DNA from: an uncultured Flavihumibacter sp.
GTDB lineage: Bacteria > Bacteroidota > Bacteroidia > Chitinophagales > Chitinophagaceae
NCBI GenBank assembly: GCA_946481605.1
Contig: CAMLPA010000275.1
Location: forward strand, 1-5,175
Length of the DNA: 5,175 bases
Direction of reading: 5' to 3'
The first letter of the stretch is position 1. Every line of letters starts with the position of its first letter. Made by a program: the position numbers and the translations under genes. Positions 1 to 3,988 of the stretch are shown here, piece after piece. The notes under the pieces are model-generated. The model had not been told where the DNA came from and did no database searches. It saw nothing but the letters and a program-made list of their open reading frames with translations.

Positions 1-68
1 CCGAGATATTTAACACAGTAGGAGGTATCCAGACCTCCGCTGAAACCTAGTACAACTTTTTTAGCCAT
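1..68 (-). CDS. argG: Argininosuccinate synthase, N-terminal fragment (runs off the left edge)
   Basis: Argininosuccinate synthase joins citrulline and aspartate with ATP in the penultimate step of arginine synthesis, in the cytoplasm. Only 22 codons plus two bases are inside the window. They read MAKKVVLGFSGGLDTSYCVKYL, which contains the family's N-terminal ATP-pyrophosphatase P-loop SGGLDTS at residues 10-16, right after a short hydrophobic beta strand (VVLGF). The ATG at 68-66 fits the usual family start, a few residues before the first strand. The gene follows the GNAT gene by 30 bases on the same strand with no terminator between, so the two are probably co-transcribed. The truncation is due to the window edge only. 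Identification is firm because this P-loop context is diagnostic; the rest of the protein cannot be assessed. Confidence 0.93.
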   Translation of the reverse strand, partial: MAKKVVLGFSGGLDTSYCVKYL

Positions 69-98
69 GATAATTGATTGCAGAAATGATTGAATGGG

Positions 99-785
99 TT
101 AAAAATGAAAGAGCGACCGGATAAAAGAAGATTTCTCTTTTCCAAGACGCAGGAGCTTCACCAGCCTGTTCTGTTTGAAACGCAGCAGGCGCTCGTACAC
201 TTTCGATTTTTCTTCGAAATGTTCTTTGGTCTCCTTTGGTTCGTAATGATCTTTCGGATCGTAGAGCATGGCGGTGCACATGCAGTTCTTACGGTCCTTA
301 CTCATCAGGATATCGTAGTTCACACAGCTTTTACAACCGGCCCAGAATGCTTCATCCTGGGTGAGTTCGGAGTAAGTAACAGGTTCGTAGCCGAGTTCGC
401 TGTTGATCTTCATAACAGCGAGGCCGGTGGTTAGACCAAACAGCTTTGCATCCGGATATTTTTCGCGGCTGAGGTCGAATATTCTTTTCTTGATCCCTTT
501 GGCAACGCCACTTTTCCTGAATTCGGGAGAAACGATCAACCCGCTGTTGGCCACATATTCACCTTCCCAGGTTTCAATATAGCAGAAGCCTACCCAGGTA
601 CCATCGGGGGTGTGGGCGATAACGGCTTTTCCTTCTTCCATTTTCGTGGCAACGTATTCAGGGGAACGTTTGGCGATGCCTGTTCCACGCGCTTTCGCGG
701 AGGACTCCATTTCGTCGGTAATAGTAGTAGCGTAGTGTTTATCATCAGGAGTAGCTACTCTGATAATAATGGATTGATTTTCCAA
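99..785 (-). CDS. GNAT-family N-acyltransferase, probable N-acylglutamate synthase of arginine biosynthesis
   Basis: Seen: a single GNAT domain followed by a Cys-rich segment and a basic tail. Counting from a possible GTG start at 827 (242 codons), the acyl-CoA pyrophosphate loop is FRKSGVAKG (about 103-111, R/Q-x-x-G-x-G/A pattern), preceded by the strand VANSGLIVSPE (92-102). GLAVMKINSELGYEPV (135-150) is the usual C-terminal GNAT helix and strand. Cys165, Cys168, Cys182 and Cys184 form CxxC-x13-CxC. The tail after about 195 is rich in Lys, Arg and Glu. There is no signal peptide or membrane segment. Inferred role: placed just upstream of argG, it probably acylates glutamate (acetyl or succinyl donor) in the first step of arginine synthesis, the step for which many Bacteroidota lack a classical argA. 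Start: no ATG precedes the conserved IIIRVATPDDKHY segment, so I chose TTG at 785 (MENQSIIIRV); the GTG at 827 adds 14 unlikely residues. The fold is certain; the substrate is not. Confidence 0.85.
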   Translation of the reverse strand: MENQSIIIRVATPDDKHYATTITDEMESSAKARGTGIAKRSPEYVATKMEEGKAVIAHTPDGTWVGFCYIETWEGEYVANSGLIVSPEFRKSGVAKGIKKRIFDLSREKYPDAKLFGLTTGLAVMKINSELGYEPVTYSELTQDEAFWAGCKSCVNYDILMSKDRKNCMCTAMLYDPKDHYEPKETKEHFEEKSKVYERLLRFKQNRLVKLLRLGKEKSSFIRSLFHF

Positions 786-823
786 CTCTGTAAATTGTAA
801 TATGATTGTAATACAGTCAGAAA

Positions 824-836
824 ACACGTATCGTGT
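824..836. repeat. Short inverted repeat ACACG-tat-CGTGT at the GNAT 5' end
   Basis: There are five-bp arms at 824-828 and 832-836 with a 3-base centre. The repeat covers the GTG that would give the longest reading of the GNAT gene, which makes that GTG less attractive as a start. It could be a small operator-like site or chance. Confidence 0.25.
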
Positions 837-861
837 CAGGTATAACGGGGGGATTTTTCCA

Positions 862-898
862 CTGACAGGGGCTAGGGGTTACCTGCTCGTCCTGTCAG
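862..898. repeat. Hairpin in a GC-rich intergenic island, likely Bacteroidota dispersed repeat
   Basis: CTGACAGG (862-869) and CCTGTCAG (891-898) are perfect 8-bp inverted arms around a 21-base loop that holds GGGGCTAGGGG (868-878). Just beyond, ACCACGTCGTGGT (901-913) is a second inverted repeat of 6 bp with a 1-base centre. On the minus strand the core reads AACCCCTAGCCCCTGTCAG, which resembles CCTAGCCCC-type intergenic repeats I know from this phylum. No T-tract follows closely on either strand, so it is not a standard terminator. Confidence 0.5.
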
Positions 899-1048
899 AC
901 ACCACGTCGTGGTCGGGGTAAAAAAGAAAACACAAAATCAGTTACAATCCTGGCATTGATTGAGGTAGTGTGATGAATATGGTTTGCCTGGTTGTTCAAC
1001 TTCAGTTCTATATTAGTTGTGAATGAATTCCTTGTGTTTTTGGATACG

Positions 1049-1056
1049 CAAAACTA
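1049..1056 (-). promoter_or_regulatory. Possible -7 box (TAGTTTTG) upstream of the GNAT-argG operon
   Basis: Read on the minus strand this is TAGTTTTG, a match to the Bacteroidota -7 consensus TAnnTTTG. It is the only match I found on that strand between the GNAT start and about 1100. No TTTG lies at the expected 19-21 base spacing upstream, so support is weak. If real, the operon has a leader of over 200 bases that includes the hairpin at 862-898. Confidence 0.2.
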
Positions 1057-1089
1057 GGATAAAATCCAAACAATGGGGAAGTTTTTTGG

Positions 1090-1122
1090 GGGAATTTTGG
1101 ATTTTGAATTCTGAATTTTTGA
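1090..1122. repeat. AT-rich intergenic repeat arm, inverted relative to the tandem repeat at 1272-1299
   Basis: The segment is built from ATTTTGGAT, TTTGAATTC and TGAATTTTTGATG words. It matches imperfectly the reverse complement of the 14-base unit repeated at 1272-1299. The two arms bracket about 150 bases. Such ATTTTGAAT words are common in intergenic DNA of this phylum as I know it. Confidence 0.4.
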
Positions 1123-1271
1123 TGGGTATCAAAAAGAATTGATTACCAATTAATTAGCATCACACTTAAAAGATAAATTAACATTAGATTTTTGGGTGCC
1201 GAATAATAGCTAACGCTCCGAGCAGGTAAAATTAAATGAGTTGAATATGGCCGGAAACGCGACCCCTATTG

Positions 1272-1299
1272 TCATCATTCAAAATTCATCATTCAAAAT
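1272..1299. repeat. Perfect 14-base tandem duplication just after the GH3 stop
   Basis: TCATCATTCAAAAT occurs at 1272-1285 and again, without mismatch, at 1286-1299. It begins 3 bases beyond the GH3 stop codon (TGA at 1305-1303 on the minus strand). In the GH3 transcript it would read ATTTTGAATGATGA twice. It has no hairpin potential of its own. Confidence 0.7.
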
Positions 1300-1302
1300 T
1301 TC

Positions 1303-2796
1303 TCATCCTCTGAACTTCAACAACTCATCTGCGATTTTTCTGTCGTTGCTCAATCTTGGCACTTTGTTCTGTCCGCCGAGTTTTCCGAGTTGCTTCATAT
1401 AGTCGATGAAGCCATTTCTACGGATGGGCGTCAGTTTCAGCGGCGCGAGTATATTGCCGGTGATGAGGTCATCGTAATAGATATTCTTCTTGCGGAGGTT
1501 GGTGTTCACCATTTCGGAGAAGGCCTCCAGGTTTGCCGGTACTTCTTCAAATTCGATGAACCATTCGTGGTAAGATGGTCCATCGCCCTGGCTGATGAAT
1601 GGCGCTACGGTAAATTCAGTAATGCGCGTTCCGGTTGCTTCAGCAGCCTTCATCAGACTGTACTCTACTTCTTCTCCGATAACATGTTCGCCGAAGGCTG
1701 AAATAAAATGTTTGATCCTTCCCGTTACCACGATGCGGTAGGGATTGGTGGAAACGAATTTCACGGTATCGCCGATGTTATAGCCCCACAATCCTGCGTT
1801 GCTGTTTACGATCAGCGCATAGTTCTCTCCCACCTTCACCTCGCGTAGAGAAAGACGCGTTGGATTTTCGCTGAATATTTCTGCGGCCGGAACGAATTCA
1901 AAAAATATCCCGCTGTTCGTGTTGAGCAGCAGGCCTTCCGCTTCCTGACTGTCCTGAAAGGCAAAGAACCCTTCAGAAGCAGGGAATGTTTCTATGGAAG
2001 ATAGTTTCTTCCCGATGCTGTCGAACAACTTCGCTTTGTAGGGTTCGAAGTTGACCCCACCGTGCACCAGTACGGAGAAGTTGGGAAATACATCTTTAAT
2101 GTGCTTACCTGTTTTCGCCTGGATCCTGTCGAAATACATCTGCATCCAGGGTGGAATACCGCTGATCAGGGTCATGTTCTGCTTCAGTGTTTCTTCCACA
2201 ATGCGGTCCAGTTTTGTTTCCCAGTCTTCGATACAGTTTGTCTCATACGACGGGAGCTGGTTCTTGCGGAGGTATGCGGGGATATGGTGGTTCACGATAC
2301 CGCTCAGTCGGCCGGTTGGCACACCTCCTACCCTGTCGAGCACCGGAGAGCCGGATAAAAAGATCATCTTGCCATCCGCGAAAGCGTGGTTCCCTGTTTC
2401 TGCCATGTAACACAGGAGTGCGTTCCGTGCAGAATTGATATGATTGGAAATGGAATCTTTGGAGATGGGAATATATTTCGTACCGCTGGTGGTGCCGGAA
2501 GTTTTGGCGAAATAGATGGGCTGTCCTTTCCAGAGGATATTGTGTTTACCTTCCTTCACATGCTGGATATAGCCTTTCAGTTGTTCATAGTCCCGGACGG
2601 GAACAGCCTGTTTAAAAGCCTGGTAATCTTTGACCTCCAACAATTTATGATCGTTTCCGAACACAGTTTGCCCACCGGTTTTCAGCAAATTTTTCAGGAT
2701 TTGATCCTGGTCTGCCAGTGCGGTGTGCATGCCTTTACGAACCTGCTTATATATATATGAGGCAAAGGGTTTTGCCAGGAAAGATTTGAATTTCAT
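1303..2796 (-). CDS. GH3 auxin-responsive promoter family protein (acyl-adenylate/amidosynthetase-like)
   Basis: GH3 proteins belong to the ANL superfamily. Plant members adenylate small carboxylic acids (jasmonate, indole acetate, benzoates) and join them to amino acids; the bacterial substrates are unknown. Numbered from the ATG at 2796 (497 residues), the visible motifs are the phosphate-binding loop KTSGTTSGTK (98-107), the FPASEGF adenine/acyl motif (271-277), YNIGD (339-343, the family's YRxGD) and the C-terminal GGQNKVPRL (474-482, matching the Q-x-K-x-PR region). Length fits compact Bacteroidota members; plant enzymes are nearer 600. The protein is predicted to be cytoplasmic, without signal peptide. 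Start: the frame stays open to a TTG at 2820, but that lies inside the -7 promoter box, so it would not be transcribed; MKFKSFLAKP at 2796 is preferred. No co-directional partner is adjacent, as the gap to the GNAT gene is about 500 bases. Family assignment is firm; the reaction is unknown. Confidence 0.93.
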   Translation of the reverse strand: MKFKSFLAKPFASYIYKQVRKGMHTALADQDQILKNLLKTGGQTVFGNDHKLLEVKDYQAFKQAVPVRDYEQLKGYIQHVKEGKHNILWKGQPIYFAKTSGTTSGTKYIPISKDSISNHINSARNALLCYMAETGNHAFADGKMIFLSGSPVLDRVGGVPTGRLSGIVNHHIPAYLRKNQLPSYETNCIEDWETKLDRIVEETLKQNMTLISGIPPWMQMYFDRIQAKTGKHIKDVFPNFSVLVHGGVNFEPYKAKLFDSIGKKLSSIETFPASEGFFAFQDSQEAEGLLLNTNSGIFFEFVPAAEIFSENPTRLSLREVKVGENYALIVNSNAGLWGYNIGDTVKFVSTNPYRIVVTGRIKHFISAFGEHVIGEEVEYSLMKAAEATGTRITEFTVAPFISQGDGPSYHEWFIEFEEVPANLEAFSEMVNTNLRKKNIYYDDLITGNILAPLKLTPIRRNGFIDYMKQLGKLGGQNKVPRLSNDRKIADELLKFRG

Positions 2797-2817
2797 AGTA
2801 ATGATGCGTTCCGTGTG

Positions 2818-2825
2818 CAAATATA
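2818..2825 (-). promoter_or_regulatory. -7 box (TATATTTG) of the GH3 gene promoter
   Basis: The minus strand reads TATATTTGCAC, a full match to TAnnTTTG. It sits 21 bases before the ATG at 2796, leaving room for a short leader. No good TTTG lies 19-21 bases upstream, so the -33 half is weak. It decides between the ATG at 2796 and the in-frame TTG at 2820. Confidence 0.6.
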
Positions 2826-2851
2826 TCTTTTCGGGGTCGGAGTGGAACGCA

Positions 2852-2859
2852 TATCTTTG
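2852..2859 (+). promoter_or_regulatory. Possible second, upstream -7 box (TATCTTTG) for rplU-rpmA
   Basis: TATCTTTG matches TAnnTTTG on the plus strand. A TTTT run at 2828-2831 stands 20 bases upstream as a poor -33. If used, it would give a leader of about 70 bases containing the inverted repeat at 2860-2886. Support is weaker than for the box at 2905. Confidence 0.35.
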
Positions 2860-2886
2860 CCAAACAAATTATAATTAATTGTTTGG
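2860..2886. promoter_or_regulatory. 8-bp inverted repeat overlapping the rplU -33 element
   Basis: CCAAACAA (2860-2867) and TTGTTTGG (2879-2886) are perfect inverted arms with an 11-base all-A/T spacer. The right arm contains the TTTG -33 element (2882-2885) of the rplU promoter. The layout fits an operator for a dimeric regulator or a cis-acting UP-like region, but no known regulator is recognised. Confidence 0.4.
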
Positions 2887-2912
2887 AGATTAGGAATAAA
2901 ACCCTACCTTTG
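2882..2912 (+). promoter_or_regulatory. Main promoter of rplU-rpmA (TTTG-N19-TACCTTTG)
   Basis: TTTG at 2882-2885 and TACCTTTG at 2905-2912 are separated by exactly 19 bases, a textbook match to the Bacteroidota housekeeping sigma consensus TTTG-N19/21-TAnnTTTG. It ends 22 bases before the rplU ATG, giving a short AT-rich leader without Shine-Dalgarno sequence. Confidence 0.85.
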
Positions 2913-2934
2913 CACTCCTAATTTTGGAAAAATT

Positions 2935-3237
2935 ATGCTCGCAGTCGTAAAAATAGCCGGTCAGCAATTCAAGGTTCAGAAGGACCAAACTTTGTACGTT
3001 CCCCAGATATCTGGAAACGCCGGCGATAAAGTAGAGTTTTCTGATGTATTGATGGTTGACGGAGAGAACGGCCTTTTGGTAGGTGCGTCTGTGAAGTCTA
3101 TCGTTAAAGCTGAGATCCTGGATCATGTTCAGGGTGATAAAGTGATCGCCTTCAAAATGAAAAGAAGGAAAGGTTTCCGTAAGAAGACCGGTCACAGAAC
3201 CCACTTCACCAAGATCAAAATCAACGAAATCGCTTAA
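2935..3237 (+). CDS. rplU: 50S ribosomal protein bL21
   Basis: bL21 is a large-subunit protein that binds 23S rRNA. The 100-residue length is normal for the family. Visible features are the N-terminal strand MLAVVKIAGQQFKVQ (family pattern AVVxxGGxQYxV), the middle segment VxFxDVLMVDG (33-43), and the basic C-terminal signature KMKRRKGFRKKTGHR (residues 74-88), which matches the bL21 signature around K-x-RR-K-x-x-RKxxGHRQ. The ATG at 2935 is the only sensible start and lies 22 bases after the -7 box. rpmA follows after 20 bases, the usual rplU-rpmA operon in bacteria. Nothing unusual is seen; the identification is secure. Confidence 0.98.
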   Translation: MLAVVKIAGQQFKVQKDQTLYVPQISGNAGDKVEFSDVLMVDGENGLLVGASVKSIVKAEILDHVQGDKVIAFKMKRRKGFRKKTGHRTHFTKIKINEIA

Positions 3238-3257
3238 TCTAATTAAATTCTCTAATC

Positions 3258-3524
3258 ATGGCACACAAAAAAGGGGAAGGTAGTGTAAAGAACGGCCGCG
3301 ATTCCCAAAGCAAAAGACTCGGTGTTAAAATATTCGGCGGTCAGTCTGCTATCTCCGGTAACATCATCGTTCGCCAACGTGGTACTGTTTACCATCCCGG
3401 TAAGAACGTAGGTGTCGGTAAAGACTATACGCTGTTCGCACTTACAGACGGTGTGGTTGAATTCCGCAAGACGAAGGGAGATAAGACCCTGGTGTCTGTT
3501 AGTGCAGTGGAAGTTTCTGCCTAA
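3258..3524 (+). CDS. rpmA: 50S ribosomal protein bL27
   Basis: bL27 is a large-subunit protein whose flexible N-terminus reaches towards the peptidyl transferase centre and contacts tRNA. The 88-residue product starts [16 protein letters not shown] and continues with [12 protein letters not shown] (residues 18-29) and [21 protein letters not shown] (36-56), all hallmark bL27 segments. It begins directly with MAHKK, so it lacks the cleavable N-terminal extension known from Firmicutes. It lies 20 bases downstream of rplU on the same strand with no promoter between, so it is the second gene of that operon. No clear intrinsic terminator follows its stop, so some read-through into the Lys/Ala-rich gene is possible. 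Confidence 0.98.
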   Translation: MAHKKGEGSVKNGRDSQSKRLGVKIFGGQSAISGNIIVRQRGTVYHPGKNVGVGKDYTLFALTDGVVEFRKTKGDKTLVSVSAVEVSA

Positions 3525-3529
3525 AAAAT

Positions 3530-3560
3530 TTTGGTGGTTGCAAATTTGTTTTTATTTTTA
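3530..3560 (+). promoter_or_regulatory. Possible promoter of the Lys/Ala/Pro-rich gene (TTTG-N19-TATTTTTA)
   Basis: TTTG at 3530-3533 is followed after 19 bases by TATTTTTA at 3553-3560, seven of eight positions permitting TAnnTTTG (last base A instead of G). It ends 37 bases before the ATG at 3598. The region is very A/T-rich, so chance matches are easy. Confidence 0.4.
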
Positions 3561-3597
3561 ATGTATTATTTACTAACCATTTTAAATTCAAACAACA

Positions 3598-3855
3598 ATG
3601 GCAACTGCAAAAAAAGCCGCCCCTAAGAAGGCTGCAAAGAAAGCTGCTCCTAAGAAAGCCGCTGTAAAAAAGGCTGCTCCTAAGAAAGCTGCCGCTAAAA
3701 AAGCTGCTCCTAAAAAGGCTGCTGTAAAGAAAGCCGCTCCTAAAAAAGCTGCTGCTAAGAAAGCCGCTCCCAAGAAGGCTGCTGCTAAGAAAGCCGCTCC
3801 TAAAAAAGTAGCTAAGAAAGCCGCTCCTAAAAAGGCTGCTGCTAAAAAAGCCTAA
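3598..3855 (+). CDS. Histone H1-tail-like Lys/Ala/Pro repeat protein
   Basis: The 85-residue product uses only six amino acids: 38 Ala, 34 Lys, 8 Pro, 3 Val, 1 Thr and the start Met. After MATAKK it consists of eight units of the form AAPKKAA(A/V)KK; units 1 and 7 are one residue shorter and the last ends with an extra Ala. There is no acidic residue, no aromatic residue and no globular domain. This composition is that of the C-terminal tail of eukaryotic histone H1 and of bacterial H1-like proteins (AlgP and chlamydial Hc2 types), which bind DNA or RNA through charge, probably as nucleoid-compacting proteins. That role is inferred. The ATG at 3598 follows an AT-rich 73-base gap after rpmA, and a strong terminator follows its stop, so it is expressed with rpmA or from its own promoter. 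The even spacing of Lys pairs and intact frame support a real gene. Confidence 0.85.
   Translation: MATAKKAAPKKAAKKAAPKKAAVKKAAPKKAAAKKAAPKKAAVKKAAPKKAAAKKAAPKKAAAKKAAPKKVAKKAAPKKAAAKKA
3616..3852 (+). repeat. Eight tandem coding repeats of 27-33 bases
   Basis: The period is 30 bases, with 27-base units at positions 1 and 7 and a 33-base last unit. The units encode nearly identical peptides but differ in GCT/GCC, AAA/AAG and CCT/CCC choices. This marks old repeats kept by selection on the protein rather than a fresh expansion. Confidence 0.85.
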
Positions 3856-3876
3856 TTAAAAAGCTTTTAAAGTATA

Positions 3877-3910
3877 AAGAAAGGTTCCCAATCGGGAGCC
3901 TTTCTTGTTT
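3877..3910 (+). terminator. Strong intrinsic terminator after the Lys/Ala-rich gene
   Basis: The arms AAGAAAGGTTCCC (3877-3889) and GGGAGCCTTTCTT (3894-3906) form a 13-bp stem with one U-G pair and an AATC loop, followed by GTTTT. It starts 21 bases after the stop codon and separates the ribosomal protein/H1-like unit from polX. Confidence 0.92.
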
Positions 3911-3957
3911 TATATCCTGTTTGCTTTCTTTCAGATAATCCTGCTCCTTATCTCTGC

Positions 3958-3965
3958 TATTTTTG
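3958..3965 (+). promoter_or_regulatory. -7 box (TATTTTTG) of the PolX-like gene
   Basis: TATTTTTG matches TAnnTTTG in full and lies 23 bases before the ATG at 3989. No good TTTG is found 19-21 bases upstream. Its place just after a strong terminator supports an independent transcript for the PolX-like gene. Confidence 0.55.
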
Positions 3966-3988
3966 CAACTTCCATTTACATTTGTACC

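Larger units (their letters stand above)
828..1302. other. Gene-poor intergenic region with repeat-like segments
   Basis: This is the gap between two minus-strand genes, GH3 ending at 1303 and the GNAT gene starting at 785 or 827. I see no ORF with family character, no tRNA and no recognisable ncRNA. What it does hold is a GC-rich hairpin island (846-919), an inverted 11-mer (879-889 with 1219-1229), an AT-rich repeat arm (1090-1122), a GC-richer patch of unknown nature (1194-1266), and a 14-base tandem repeat (1272-1299). The remaining sequence is AT-rich and featureless. No convincing terminator for the GH3 gene was found. Confidence 0.7.

Noticed and set aside
847..918. Possible G-quadruplex from four G-runs
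   Set aside because: The last two runs are separated by 36 bases, too far for a stable quadruplex; the hairpins explain the structure better.
973..1026. Small plus-strand ORF of 17 codons (MNMVCLVVQLQF...)
   Set aside because: It is too short, has no promoter box or conserved character, and would be antisense to the neighbouring transcripts.
1194..1266. 73-base GC-richer patch with GGGT/ACCC ends, considered as a tRNA or tRNA remnant
   Set aside because: The 4-bp end pairing is the only tRNA-like trait; there is no T-loop GGTTCRANNCC, no anticodon stem and no D-stem, so no RNA gene can be supported.
1390..2760. Several plus-strand ORFs of 83-124 residues inside the GH3 gene
   Set aside because: The GH3 frame on the minus strand accounts for the whole span with intact motifs; the plus-strand products are compositionally random.
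2890..3204. Minus-strand ORF of 104 residues opposite rplU
   Set aside because: rplU is certain on the plus strand, and the antisense product overlaps its promoter and has no recognisable features.
3525..3560. Possible terminator after rpmA (CAAATTTG palindrome followed by T-rich DNA)
   Set aside because: The stem is only 8 bases, nearly all A-T and with no loop, so a stable terminator hairpin is unlikely.
3588..3773. Minus-strand ORF of 61 residues with Ala/Phe/Leu/Gly repeats, looking like a hydrophobic membrane protein
   Set aside because: It is the antisense shadow of the Lys/Ala/Pro repeats: AAG/AAA and GCT codons read backwards give Phe/Leu and Ser/Gly/Ala. It has no promoter or independent family character.
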